From the NCBI RefSeq assembly GCF_030730945.1, contig NZ_JAVAMS010000005.1, positions 124,246-188,245 on the forward strand: a DNA stretch of 64,000 nucleotides. Reading direction: 5' to 3'. Below the pieces are notes generated by a model. That model was not told the origin of the DNA and did not search any database. It was given only the letters and a program-made list of their open reading frames with translations. The stretch comes from Aurantiacibacter poecillastricola (lineage in GTDB: Bacteria > Pseudomonadota > Alphaproteobacteria > Sphingomonadales > Sphingomonadaceae). The translations under genes were made by a program, and so were the position numbers. Of the stretch, positions 8,168 through 17,084 are shown piece after piece. Position 1 is the stretch's first letter; every line of letters begins with the position of its first letter.

Positions 8168-8563
8168 TTATTGCAGGTTATCAATCTGCGTATTGTCTTC
8201 GACACTCGCTTCGCACCCGAAACGGCTTTGGAGGGCCAGTACCGCGATAGATGCAGCCTGCGCATCGAGCTGCGTCGGATGGGAAGTCATGTATTCCTCG
8301 AAAGCGGTTACGAGTTCGCTCTGCGATACGCCATCAGGCAGACAAACCTCTTGGCTGCCAAGCCACGCCTGGTAGGCCCGGATGGCATCCGAAACTCCGG
8401 CGATATAAGCAAAGCAATACGCCTGCGCGTCGACCGACGAGCTCCGGCACTTCGTCAGCAAGGCCCCGGCGGAGAGATAGCCGCTCGTATCCTGTGCCGA
8501 AGCCGGCAAGGTCATTCCCACGAGTGCCATCGCAAGGCAGGCTATAAAGCGCAGGACAATCAC
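8168..8563 (-). CDS. Secreted Rap1a/Tai-like small protein
   Basis: The 131-residue protein has a cleavable signal peptide (hydrophobic core to about residue 20, then A-S-A-Q). The mature domain carries the pattern S-A-G-x-L-L-x-x-C, a C-F-A-Y-I-x-G-V-x-D-A segment and two further Cys near residues 73 and 116. That arrangement is seen in Rap1a/Tai proteins, which include periplasmic immunity proteins against amidase toxins. The GTG start overlaps the stop of the SleB-like hydrolase gene (GTGA), so both are expressed together. An accessory or protective role toward the co-encoded cell-wall hydrolase is attractive but is inference. Confidence 0.6.
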   Translation of the reverse strand: MIVLRFIACLAMALVGMTLPASAQDTSGYLSAGALLTKCRSSSVDAQAYCFAYIAGVSDAIRAYQAWLGSQEVCLPDGVSQSELVTAFEEYMTSHPTQLDAQAASIAVLALQSRFGCEASVEDNTQIDNLQ

Positions 8564-9522
8564 TCTTCGGTTGGATGGTTGCCGGCGTTTGCCGCCATGC
8601 TCAACGGGCGCAGCTGCACTTTCCTGTTCCCTGGCGCCGAGCCGCTCTCGGCAGGGCCCGCATCAGCCCCGGAAGTCGAGCGCGACAATGTCAGGCTGGA
8701 CGGTGAGAATGGCTCGGCATCGTCTCCCGTCGACGCTGTGATATCGTTCTCGAAATCGCGAACAGATGTGCGGCGGATCGGTTCGACCTCAGTAGCGTCA
8801 TAGGTCATTTCAAACGCCGCAGGCTTCCCCGCTTGGCCGCGCCACACGTAGAAGACGTGCGATCCGATCTGGCCGATGCGGTTCAACGTGCCGCTCCAGT
8901 AGGGCCTTACATAGTTGGCGTGGTAATGGGTGGCGAGGCCGACTTCCGAAACGACGTGCCCGGCCAGCGCCTGGTGTGCGACATCCCTAGCACGCGCCCA
9001 GCCCGCTTTTGAGGGAAGGTGCGCGAGAGACCCGTCGCAAGTGAAGGTGAACTGGCAGCCGGTCGCCAGAGACGAACCCTGGTACACGACGCCGCATACG
9101 CTGTTAGGAAATTCCGAATTGCGAAGGCGGTTGAGGACGACCTGCGCAACGGCGCGCTGGCCTAGGTCATTCTCCGCCCCGGCCTCGTAATAGATGGCCT
9201 CCGTGAGACAGCGGCTCGCCCTTCCAAGGCTAACGGGATCGTCGGTCTGGATCGTGAACGGCTTGGCGAGATCGAGAGACGTGGCTTCAGGTCCACCAAG
9301 GCCAGCAGGTAGTCCGGCTTCAATCGACGATGTGAGCGCCCTTACCTGTTCAGCATCGCTGTCGAGTGGTTTTCCGAAGGACTCCCCATTTCCGGTATGG
9401 GAGCCCCCCATGATCAAGCCCAGCGTAGCGATAGCACACAACGCTTGCAGACCACGGTATGACATGGCCCCGAAGCGACCTCGACCGGAGGCGGCGGTAT
9501 GTCCTGATCGTCGAATGAACAT
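8560..9522 (-). CDS. SleB-type cell-wall hydrolase
   Basis: The 320-residue protein has an N-terminal hydrophobic segment (about residues 20-38) and a hydrolase_2/SleB domain: C-L-T-E-A-I-Y-Y-E-A containing the catalytic Glu, A-V-A-Q-V-V-L-N-R-L-R, C-Q-F-T-F-T-C-D-G and T-H-Y-H-A-N-Y. These enzymes are peptidoglycan lytic hydrolases first known from spore cortex lysis and widespread in alphaproteobacteria. The C-terminal 80 residues are low-complexity and Ser/Pro-rich. I placed the start at 9522 because the open frame beyond overlaps the Crp/Fnr gene; 9465 is an alternative. It is co-transcribed with the Rap1a-like gene and sits within the polysaccharide cluster, perhaps clearing peptidoglycan for export machinery. 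Confidence 0.78.
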   Translation of the reverse strand: MFIRRSGHTAASGRGRFGAMSYRGLQALCAIATLGLIMGGSHTGNGESFGKPLDSDAEQVRALTSSIEAGLPAGLGGPEATSLDLAKPFTIQTDDPVSLGRASRCLTEAIYYEAGAENDLGQRAVAQVVLNRLRNSEFPNSVCGVVYQGSSLATGCQFTFTCDGSLAHLPSKAGWARARDVAHQALAGHVVSEVGLATHYHANYVRPYWSGTLNRIGQIGSHVFYVWRGQAGKPAAFEMTYDATEVEPIRRTSVRDFENDITASTGDDAEPFSPSSLTLSRSTSGADAGPAESGSAPGNRKVQLRPLSMAANAGNHPTEE

Positions 9523-9568
9523 GCGGATCGGACCTAGCCCGATCGCCTGCGCAGGCCCCTTAACTGCA

Positions 9569-10315
9569 TTAGATTCCGAGCAGCGTGTCTTCGGTGGCAG
9601 GCGCTTCCCTTGCCGGGCGCAGATACGTCTCATCGAAACCCGCGACCTGTTGCAGCGCGTATCGATCAATGATCGTCATTTCCTTCGAACGGAGATGGAT
9701 CAATCCTTCGTGACGCAGCTGTTGCAGTTTCCGATTGACGTGAACCGGCGTAAGACCGAGCACATCGGCGAAATCGTCCTGGGTCAGCGGGAAATGGAAG
9801 CTGTTGCCGTCGACCTCTCCGATCATGGCCAATCTGGCGAAAGCTTCGCAAATCAGATGAGCCATGCGTTCAAGAGCATCCCGGCGACCGACATTGACGA
9901 TCCACGTTGCCATGACCGCATTCTTGATTCGCCCATAGTTGCGCATCGCCCTGCCAATCGTTGGTCGGCTCTGGATGGCCCGATCCATCTCCTCGTGGCT
10001 CGCAAAAGCGACGACGCTGGGACAAAGGGCAACGATCTCCTCGATGGCGGGACAGTCCGGATAGCTATCGAAGTAGAGGGCATCTCCGGGCAGCAGCAGG
10101 CCAGTGATCTGCCGCGATCCGTTGCGCATGATCTGGTAGCATGCCGCCCACCCCTCTAGCATGATGGGAAACCGCAACATCTGATCGCCGTCTCTCAAGA
10201 TGTAGCGTTTGGCCGCTACCCTTCGATCTCTCGAACATAGATTGTCGATGACGTCAGCGTCATCGTCGTCCAGCGGCGACGTAAAGGATAGCCGCTTTGC
10301 AAAAGCATTATTCAT
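9569..10315 (-). CDS. Crp/Fnr-family transcriptional regulator
   Basis: The 248-residue protein has an N-terminal cyclic-nucleotide-binding-like beta barrel (R-D-G-D-Q, E-G-W-A-A-C-Y, L-P-G-D-A). A dimerisation helix and a C-terminal winged helix with L-T-P-V-H-V-N-R-K-L-Q-Q-L-R as recognition helix follow. No N-terminal Fnr-type four-Cys cluster is present, so oxygen sensing through an iron-sulfur cluster is unlikely. It closely resembles the second regulator at 39220-39954. A dyad at 10363-10378 upstream could be its own operator. Position between cell-wall and glycosyltransferase genes suggests control of the polysaccharide locus, which is inference. Confidence 0.82.
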   Translation of the reverse strand: MNNAFAKRLSFTSPLDDDDADVIDNLCSRDRRVAAKRYILRDGDQMLRFPIMLEGWAACYQIMRNGSRQITGLLLPGDALYFDSYPDCPAIEEIVALCPSVVAFASHEEMDRAIQSRPTIGRAMRNYGRIKNAVMATWIVNVGRRDALERMAHLICEAFARLAMIGEVDGNSFHFPLTQDDFADVLGLTPVHVNRKLQQLRHEGLIHLRSKEMTIIDRYALQQVAGFDETYLRPAREAPATEDTLLGI

Positions 10316-10362
10316 TCGTCAAAAGCTCCGACCTAGCTCACTGACGAACTTCGCTGTTTATG

Positions 10363-10378
10363 GTGATCGAGAAATCAC
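10363..10378. promoter_or_regulatory. Candidate Crp/Fnr-type operator (GTGAT-N6-ATCAC)
   Basis: A perfect 5-base dyad, GTGAT then six bases then ATCAC, lies 48 bases upstream of the Crp/Fnr gene start. It has the geometry of Crp-type sites (half-sites separated by six bases). Autoregulation by the adjacent gene is the simplest reading. It also sits 106 bases beyond the stop of the double glycosyltransferase gene, so only the regulator gene is an obvious target. Confidence 0.4.
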
Positions 10379-10484
10379 AAAAGTTAAAATCGATTGGAAG
10401 ATAAGGGCTTCTCTTGGCTATTAAGAGGTAGTGCGGCGAATTTCATTTACCTATGCTAATTTGGGAACAATTTCGCAAAACGCT

Positions 10485-12386
10485 TTAAGCAGAATTTCTC
10501 AAGTCTGTCATTTTGCGAATCAAGGCGGCACCCAACCAACGGTAATTCCAAGCTGCTATTGGTCGACGCATGCAGGCCCTGCTCCAGTATCCGAGCGCCC
10601 GACTTGTCGATCCGAGAGGGTGGGAGAATTCCCGCTCGGCATTGCCGATAAGGAACAGGTGATCGATCCGGTTTCGAACCATATCGGTCTCATATCGACC
10701 GAACACGGTTTCGCGCGCCGCCTGATTCTTGAAGAAAGCTCGGGAAACCCGGAATGTCTGTCCTTCCCTTTCGGCTGGATCGTCATCGAAGTAGCGCGCA
10801 AGGTCGCGGGGAACCGTCGCAATGTCGAAAAACCGGCTTGCCCGAAGCCAGAACTCGTAGTCTTCTATCGCTTCCAGGCTTTCGTCAAAACCGCCGACCA
10901 CATCGAACACTTCGCGCTTGAGCAATCCCGTCGTTGCTCCGCCATGCAACACGTTGCGTGCCAGCAGGACCTTATGAGCGCGGGAAGAGACAGACGGGAC
11001 CGTCGAGCGACGCACCCCTGCTCCCTCCACACTCTCGATCCCGGTGAACACCATGCCTAGACGGTCATGTCCCTGGCGCATGACGTTCCACTGGGCGCGC
11101 AGCTTGCCCGGCAGCCATTCGTCATCGGAATCGAGTAATGCGATGTAATCGCCTCGGGCTTCCTTGATCCCTCGGTTGCGAGCCGCTCCCGGCCCGGCAT
11201 TGCTCTGCTCGACTACGCGAAGCCGGTCACTTTCGATGCTGTCGAGCAATTCGACTGTGTTATCCGTGGAACCGTCATCGACCACGATGACCTCCAGCGC
11301 GGGATAATCCTGAGCAAGTACGCTCTGCACGCTTCGCAGGATCGTTTCCTGTCGATTGTAGGCGGGAATGACCACGCTGATAAGCGGAAGTGCGCTGTCA
11401 TCAGCGGGCTGCTCGACCAAGTCCGGCTCCCACTCAACTTTCTCCAAAGAAGGATCGATCGCCCCGGGGACCAGCGAGATCCTGGCGAGCTTTTCGAAAG
11501 CACCGGCGAAAGCAGGCAGGCGGGACTGTCTTCGCTGCGCTGGCGGAAGCTTCGCAGTCGATTGAAGGATACGCTGAGACACGTCCGGTGCTTCGACGCG
11601 AGCATCCTCGGCCAGTGCGCCATAGGCGGCGGCCATCTCCTTGCTGTATCTGTCTGCCTGACCCTTGATGGTCAACTGGCTCGCAATCCGTTGCAACACC
11701 TGCAGTCGCGCCTCGATGCCGGTTCGCGTGTTGCGTTTTGCCGAGAGTGAAGCGTGTTCACCGGGAAGCCGCCTGTAGTAGGATTCAGCGGCATCGGTAA
11801 GTGCTAGGCGATTGCCCGCGACGAAGCCGCGCATCATGACATCCCCGTCCTGGTTCAGGTTGAGATCGGGATCCCATCCCCCGCTCGCCTCATAGGCCTC
11901 GCGCGACCAGAGAACCGCACATGGCGGATGATACCAACCGGAAAGCCAAGCCGCGAGATCGTCCTGCCCCTTTTCGCGAGAGGGGCACGATGCGGGGCAG
12001 ACGATCCACGCACCGTTTGACCACGCGATCCTCCGCCACGCGCAACAGGCGATGTTGCCCTCCCCCGCCCGCAGTGCACGTTCAAGGGTTTCTTCGAGTT
12101 CTTTCAGGACGTCCGGCGAAAGGAGGTCATCGGCGTCGCAGAACATGATCGCATCGCCGGTCGCTCTTTCGTACCCGGCCAACCGGGCCTGATTGGCGCC
12201 GGGCGTCGGCACATCGATCACTTCGACGCCGGCAAAACTGCTCGCGACGCGTCTTGTCTCGTCGGTCGAGCCATTGTCGGCCACCACGATCTGGTCCGCC
12301 ACGCGTGTCTGGTTCCGCAGGGATACGAGAGTGGCACCGATCCACTCCTCTGCGTTGCGACAGGGAATGATGACGGAGATCTTCAT
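10485..12386 (-). CDS. Bifunctional glycosyltransferase with two GT2 domains
   Basis: The 633-residue protein contains two complete family 2 (GT-A) domains. The first begins at the Met (M-K-I-S-V-I-I-P-C-R-N-A) and has D-N-G-S-T-D and F-C-D-A-D-D. The second begins near residue 340 (I-S-V-V-I-P-A-Y-N-R) with D-D-G-S-T-D and L-D-S-D-D. Each has its own metal-binding DxD-type motif, so the enzyme probably adds two sugars, or builds a repeating disaccharide, on the cytoplasmic face. The ATG overlaps the stop of the GT61 gene (ATGA at 12383-12386); the longer frame to 12485 lies inside that gene and is not used. Donor sugars are unknown. Confidence 0.85.
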   Translation of the reverse strand: MKISVIIPCRNAEEWIGATLVSLRNQTRVADQIVVADNGSTDETRRVASSFAGVEVIDVPTPGANQARLAGYERATGDAIMFCDADDLLSPDVLKELEETLERALRAGEGNIACCAWRRIAWSNGAWIVCPASCPSREKGQDDLAAWLSGWYHPPCAVLWSREAYEASGGWDPDLNLNQDGDVMMRGFVAGNRLALTDAAESYYRRLPGEHASLSAKRNTRTGIEARLQVLQRIASQLTIKGQADRYSKEMAAAYGALAEDARVEAPDVSQRILQSTAKLPPAQRRQSRLPAFAGAFEKLARISLVPGAIDPSLEKVEWEPDLVEQPADDSALPLISVVIPAYNRQETILRSVQSVLAQDYPALEVIVVDDGSTDNTVELLDSIESDRLRVVEQSNAGPGAARNRGIKEARGDYIALLDSDDEWLPGKLRAQWNVMRQGHDRLGMVFTGIESVEGAGVRRSTVPSVSSRAHKVLLARNVLHGGATTGLLKREVFDVVGGFDESLEAIEDYEFWLRASRFFDIATVPRDLARYFDDDPAEREGQTFRVSRAFFKNQAARETVFGRYETDMVRNRIDHLFLIGNAEREFSHPLGSTSRALGYWSRACMRRPIAAWNYRWLGAALIRKMTDLRNSA

Positions 12387-13594
12387 CCGATCAAGTCGAC
12401 GATCTTGGCCACCTCCCCGATATCGACCTGCAGATCCCGGTCGAGCGGATGTGCTGCCTTGCTGGCCTTGGCAGGAACCAGCCAATAGTCGAGGTCTAGC
12501 GCGCAGGAGAGCGCATAGAAATTCGGATTGGGAAAGCCCGGATCCGCCAGTTCGACGACATGCCCTCCTGGCGGACAGAACAGCATGTTGGTGAGACCGG
12601 CGCCGTGAGGAGCCATCAGGATGCGCGTTTCCTGCATCAGGCGCACCTGCTCGGCGAAGTCCAGATCCTCCATCAGAATCCGCTCGAAACCGGCCTCGCG
12701 CAGCATGGGCCAGAGCTTTTCCTCGTTCAGCAATTTGCGACCGCGGGAGTTCGCGCGACTGATCAGCACCTTTCGCGTCGGCGGGGCGCTGTCCTCGTTG
12801 GCAAAGGCTGTGCGGACGGCTTGCATGTGCAGTGGATCGAACCGGTCCGCCTGGACCAGCGTCAGGTCGTCGACGTGCAGCGGCTTGTCGGCTTCGAAAC
12901 TTTCGAAATCCTCCGGCTCCAGGCCCAGCATTCGCATCGACGCGTCCACGACATCTGTTCGCCTAGAGGGCAGGATGAGGTCGGAAAGCTCGGGCCTGTC
13001 GCGCAGCAGGATCAGCTTGGGAAGGTGCGCGGTCAGCCAGTGCGAATGGTTGTGATAGGCTCGTTCGATCATCCATGTCGCACGATCGCGGTGAACCACT
13101 TGGCCGCCATCGGACTGTTTCGCATGACCGGGGCGATAGGAAATTTCGCGCGCCTCGATGGACACGCCCCCGGGCGACAGCAGGGCCGGAAAGAAGTCCC
13201 CCTTCTGCGGCGTGTCGAAGAACTGGAAGCGACAATCGCGAAGCGTCGCTAGCTGGGTCGCCGCCACCTTGCGTTCCGGAACGTCCCATATCGAATAGCC
13301 CCAGAGGGCTCCGTCGCGAGAGAGACTCTCCCGGTCTTCGACATTGCGGGGCAGTGGATTGGATAACTGCCGCGCGGGATACAGGGTCTCGAGCTGCAAA
13401 CCCGCATCAGCATGTTTTTCGACATAGGTTTGCAACGGCTCGCGCCTGCGAAACTGATTGCCGAGGATGGCCGGGGGCAGTCCGAGACGCACGGCCCGCT
13501 CCGGCATGCGACGCATATGCCAGATGGCCGACCAGTAGGCGCGCCGCGATAGCGAGCGGAATGAGGAGGTTTGAGAGGCAGTGGTAGAGGTCAT
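12383..13594 (-). CDS. Glycosyltransferase family 61 protein (DUF563)
   Basis: The 403-residue protein carries the GT61/DUF563 core near its C-terminus. R-A-N-S-R-G-R lies at about residue 285, and the hallmark M-A-P-H-G-A-G-L-T-N-M-L-F lies at about residue 332, followed by V-V-E-L-A. GT61 enzymes in plants transfer xylose, arabinose or GlcNAc; bacterial members occur in capsule and EPS loci, so a pentosyl- or hexosyl-transfer role is expected. It is translationally coupled to the double GT2 gene downstream and follows a GT4 gene by 9 bases, placing it in the central glycosyltransferase operon. Confidence 0.8.
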   Translation of the reverse strand: MTSTTASQTSSFRSLSRRAYWSAIWHMRRMPERAVRLGLPPAILGNQFRRREPLQTYVEKHADAGLQLETLYPARQLSNPLPRNVEDRESLSRDGALWGYSIWDVPERKVAATQLATLRDCRFQFFDTPQKGDFFPALLSPGGVSIEAREISYRPGHAKQSDGGQVVHRDRATWMIERAYHNHSHWLTAHLPKLILLRDRPELSDLILPSRRTDVVDASMRMLGLEPEDFESFEADKPLHVDDLTLVQADRFDPLHMQAVRTAFANEDSAPPTRKVLISRANSRGRKLLNEEKLWPMLREAGFERILMEDLDFAEQVRLMQETRILMAPHGAGLTNMLFCPPGGHVVELADPGFPNPNFYALSCALDLDYWLVPAKASKAAHPLDRDLQVDIGEVAKIVDLIG

Positions 13595-13603
13595 TGCGAA
13601 AGA

Positions 13604-14773
13604 TCAGCGAACCGGTGCGACGGTGGGGGTAGTTTCAAAGCGGAAGATCGAGACCTCCGAAGTATCGTGCGTTTCCCGGATGATCGCACTCTCCCACAGA
13701 TCGGTGAGAAGATGCTTGTGGCGTTCGATATCGTATTTCTTGGCCTGCTCGAACCCTCGCTCGCGCATCGCCTTGGGTACCTTTCCGGCAACAATCGCCG
13801 GTAGCTCCTCCACCGAATCGTAGAGTACGCCTGCGCCCGAACCGACATATTGCGCGAGGTCGGTCCGCAGGCTCGGAATGCACACGCCGACGCCAGATGC
13901 CTGGGCTTCAGCAACGGCTATCGGCCAGCCGCTGGCCGGGGTCTCGACATTTTCGGTGAAAACCAGCCAACGATGCTTCTTGTACTCGCTAGGCATATCC
14001 CGGGTGCGTACGGGACCGACGAACTCCACACCGGACCCTTGCCCGCCGTGTCTTTCCTGCAAGTGTTCGCACCCGTCGCCTTGAGCGTACCACCGGAACT
14101 TTCGCCCGGGCACCATATTTGCCAGACGCCTGAACTCGGAGGTCGCCCTACGGGTTGTCGCGCAGCCCGGGTTCATCACCTCATCGCCATTGGGTCCGCG
14201 GTCCATGAACTGCCTGACCCGCACCACGGGGAAGCAGTCGATCAGCTTGTCCGGTTGGGCCCCTGCGCGAACCAGCCATGGACGCGCGCAAGGCAATATA
14301 AGCACACCGAGGCACAGGTCGCTATCCATCGCTTGGATCGCTTCGATGGCCCAGGCGGGTCTCTGGCTCACAGGACTGCCCTTGAACAGTTTTCCCATCC
14401 TGCCCTGCAAGCCTCTGCCACGCAGGGAAGTGGTGTCGAGGGAATGAATCCGGGCTGTATAAGGGGTTCGCGTTATCTCGGCGATTTGCCTGACAAACTG
14501 AAGCTCGCTGAAACAATGCGTATGAAGAACATGCGGCCTGAACTCCTGCACCGCAGTTGCCAGCCCCTCCAGGTCCTTCACGTAATCGTGGGGGTGAAGG
14601 TCGCGGCACAAGCTCGCAGGTGCGCCACTCGTGACAATCCTTATTTCGTAATGGTCTTCAAGCGCCTCGATCTCGTTCTTGATGCAGGTCTGGTGGATTT
14701 GGGAATATTCCTTGAGCACGAACAGGATGCGAGGCCTTTCGGCAAGACCGACGACTCGCAGATTTCCTGACAT
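13604..14773 (-). CDS. Glycosyltransferase, GT4-like (GT-B fold)
   Basis: The 389-residue protein has an N-terminal Rossmann half (I-L-F-V-L-K-E-Y, then H-V-L-H-T-H-C near residue 80). Its C-terminal half carries a donor-binding segment with F-T-E-N-V-E-T-P-x-x-G-W-P-I-A-V-A-E-A-Q-A-S-G, the E-x7-E-like signature of GT4 retaining enzymes. The N-terminal glycine-rich loop is weaker than in the two GT4 genes upstream, so the match is less canonical. It lies between the GT4 gene at 14867 (93-base gap) and the GT61 gene (9-base gap). Acceptor and donor are unknown. Confidence 0.75.
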   Translation of the reverse strand: MSGNLRVVGLAERPRILFVLKEYSQIHQTCIKNEIEALEDHYEIRIVTSGAPASLCRDLHPHDYVKDLEGLATAVQEFRPHVLHTHCFSELQFVRQIAEITRTPYTARIHSLDTTSLRGRGLQGRMGKLFKGSPVSQRPAWAIEAIQAMDSDLCLGVLILPCARPWLVRAGAQPDKLIDCFPVVRVRQFMDRGPNGDEVMNPGCATTRRATSEFRRLANMVPGRKFRWYAQGDGCEHLQERHGGQGSGVEFVGPVRTRDMPSEYKKHRWLVFTENVETPASGWPIAVAEAQASGVGVCIPSLRTDLAQYVGSGAGVLYDSVEELPAIVAGKVPKAMRERGFEQAKKYDIERHKHLLTDLWESAIIRETHDTSEVSIFRFETTPTVAPVR

Positions 14774-14866
14774 TCCCGGGGCGCTCCATAAAATTGGTTG
14801 CCCCGGAAATGAAGATTTCGCCCGTTAGCGACTACAATCTAGGTTAATCACGTCGGCGCGCCGAAG

Positions 14867-15946
14867 CTATGCCAGGAATTTCTCGTAAACTTCCTCGTAT
14901 CGAGCGACAGTGCGATCCAATGCGAACTGCTCTGCGCGCGATCGCGCCAGGGCGGCCAGACGTTGGCGCGACGAATCGTCGGCCAGCAGGCTGGCGACCT
15001 GCGAGCCCAGTGCCTTGGGATCGTCGGATGGGACTAGCACCCCGGCATCCGCCACAGTCGCTGCCACTCCACCGACTTCGGATGCCACGCAGGGCACACC
15101 GCAGGCCATAGCCTCGAGCAAGGCAACAGGCATTCCTTCGCTGCGCGATGGCAACACGAACAGGTCGGACATTTGCAACCGGTCGCGGATTTCACCGGGA
15201 CCAAGGCTTCCTGCAAAGGTAATATTCCCGGCTACATTCAGCTTTTCGGCAAGCGCACGCAAATCCGCTTCGCACTCGCCATCGCCTACGATCACGAGGC
15301 GGGTTTCAGGATGCGCATCCAGAATGTCCGGAAGGGCTCGGATCAGAACGTCATGACCTTTCACCGGGTCCAGCCTACCCACTGAAACAAGTGCAGGGTG
15401 CGTGCCCACCGATTGCGTGGGCGCTGGCGAGAAGAATTCGGTGTCGATGCCGTTCGGGATCATGGCGATCCGGGCCGCGTCGACACCTTCGTACTTCCCG
15501 GCAGCCTCGATCAACGCGGGTGAAACCGCAGTAACCTCGTCGGCCTCACGAAGGAATCGGCCAAGGTGGGGCGCATCTTGCGGCCATGGGCGTAGCAGGC
15601 CGCTGCCATGCGCGGTCAGCACGACCCTGAAGCCGAACAGCCTGCGCCAGAACAGGAAATAGTGCACTCTCTGGGTAAGAAAATGCACATGCACGACCTG
15701 AGGCCTTGCGCGCAATAGCGCCCAGAAACTCCTTATCAGCGAGGGCAGATGCGTCGGCCGGTTTTTCGACTGTCTGAGATGCAGCCGCATGACGCGCTTG
15801 CCGGGCACTGGTCGATCGGTAGGCTCGCTCCAAAGGCTGACAACCTCGTGGCCCCTTTCCTCGAGACCCTTGGCAAGTCCCTGTACCATCGACTGCACCC
15901 CGCCGGGGTGGGAACAGTCGACTGCGGTGTAGAACAGTATTCGCAC
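14867..15946 (-). CDS. Glycosyltransferase family 4
   Basis: The 359-residue protein shows full GT4 architecture: the G-G-V-Q-S-M-V loop at residues 15-21, V-V-H-V-H-F-L, I-P-N-G-I-D-T, V-G-R-L-D-P-V-K-G, then P-S-R-S-E-G-M-P-V-A-L-L-E-A-M-A-C-G-V-P with the conserved Glu pair that contacts the sugar nucleotide. It starts with GTG and follows the upstream GT4 stop by 4 bases. It would transfer a hexose from a nucleotide sugar to the lipid-linked growing unit in the cytoplasm. Confidence 0.86.
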   Translation of the reverse strand: MRILFYTAVDCSHPGGVQSMVQGLAKGLEERGHEVVSLWSEPTDRPVPGKRVMRLHLRQSKNRPTHLPSLIRSFWALLRARPQVVHVHFLTQRVHYFLFWRRLFGFRVVLTAHGSGLLRPWPQDAPHLGRFLREADEVTAVSPALIEAAGKYEGVDAARIAMIPNGIDTEFFSPAPTQSVGTHPALVSVGRLDPVKGHDVLIRALPDILDAHPETRLVIVGDGECEADLRALAEKLNVAGNITFAGSLGPGEIRDRLQMSDLFVLPSRSEGMPVALLEAMACGVPCVASEVGGVAATVADAGVLVPSDDPKALGSQVASLLADDSSRQRLAALARSRAEQFALDRTVARYEEVYEKFLA

Positions 15947-15950
15947 GCCC

Positions 15951-17069
15951 TCAGTCGATGCCCGAGAGGGACGTGGCGACTTCGCGCTGGTGCTGCGGAG
16001 ACGCGCGACGATGCTTGTCTATCGCATCGCCAAGACACTCCACGAATTGGTCAAGCTGGCGATCCGGATCGATCGCCGACCGCCTCGAATAGTCCAGGGC
16101 CCGCCGGGAAAGCCCCTCGTATTTCGCGGGATCGCCGAGCAAGTCCTGCAGGGCGGCTGCCCATTGCGAAGCATCGGCATCCCGGTCCAGCAGGATACCT
16201 CCGGGCCCGACGGATTCGGGCAGCCCTCCAACCTTGGCCGCAACGACAGGGATGCCGCTGAAATGGGCTTCGGTAGCGATGCGACCCCACGCTTCGTCCC
16301 AACGGCTTGGCACCAGCATAACTGCTGTCAGCCCATAGACAGTTCGCATGTCGGAGACCTTCTCCATCACCGTCACATTGGCGCATTCACGCTCTATCGA
16401 CTGGAGCTTCTCTTCATCTTCGGCGTCCAATGTCCAGGCGCGGACGAAAAGGAATTCGAGGTCAGGACAAAGCCTCGCGATTGCAAAGGCGAGGTCGCGG
16501 CCCTTTTCCGGATGCGGGTTTATGAAGGTAACGAATTTCCGGCTCGGGCTGGTCGAATAACGAGCCGCATCGAACAATGGCGGGATGACCTCGGCCTCTA
16601 TGCCATGCTCGCATTTCAGCCTGTCTGCAGTGAAGCTCGAATTGGCGATGCAGGTTTTTGCTGCACCCGCCGGATCACCGCCGAAATCGTCCATCTCGAC
16701 ATTCCGGAAGTATATCGCCACTGGCACGTCCGCCCGCGCGAAGGCCTCGCTCATGCGGACGGGGAACCCCGAATGCGGCACGGCGACATCCGGGGCGAAA
16801 TCGGCAACGACTTCCGCGACGCAGTCCCAGGCGAACCAGCCGCGATAGGTCCTATATCCCAATGACCTGTCGCGCACGGTGCAATTGCCGCCAAGCTTGA
16901 GGGCAACCCTGTTCCTGAGCCCGCCTATTCCCTTGCCCGCCAGTCCGCTGAGGACGGCGACCTCGTGGTCCCGCTGCTGCAAGGCCAGGGCCATCTGATG
17001 TATGCTCGACTGCGCTCCGCCCGCGATTTCCGGCAGGTAGGGATGAGCTGTCGTCAGCAGAATACGCAT
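15951..17069 (-). CDS. Glycosyltransferase family 4
   Basis: The 372-residue protein begins M-R-I-L-L-T-T-A-H-P-Y with a G-G-A-Q-S-S-I loop near residue 18. It contains N-P-H-P-E-K-G-R-D and P-S-R-W-D-E-A-W-G-R-I-A-T-E-A-H-F-S-G-I-P-V-V, the GT4 donor-binding segment with two Glu. It is 15 bases from the Wza-like gene upstream and 4 bases from the next GT4 gene, so this part of the cluster is one transcript starting at the export lipoprotein. Specificity is unknown. Confidence 0.84.
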   Translation of the reverse strand: MRILLTTAHPYLPEIAGGAQSSIHQMALALQQRDHEVAVLSGLAGKGIGGLRNRVALKLGGNCTVRDRSLGYRTYRGWFAWDCVAEVVADFAPDVAVPHSGFPVRMSEAFARADVPVAIYFRNVEMDDFGGDPAGAAKTCIANSSFTADRLKCEHGIEAEVIPPLFDAARYSTSPSRKFVTFINPHPEKGRDLAFAIARLCPDLEFLFVRAWTLDAEDEEKLQSIERECANVTVMEKVSDMRTVYGLTAVMLVPSRWDEAWGRIATEAHFSGIPVVAAKVGGLPESVGPGGILLDRDADASQWAAALQDLLGDPAKYEGLSRRALDYSRRSAIDPDRQLDQFVECLGDAIDKHRRASPQHQREVATSLSGID

Positions 17070-17084
17070 GGTTTGCGGCGAGGC

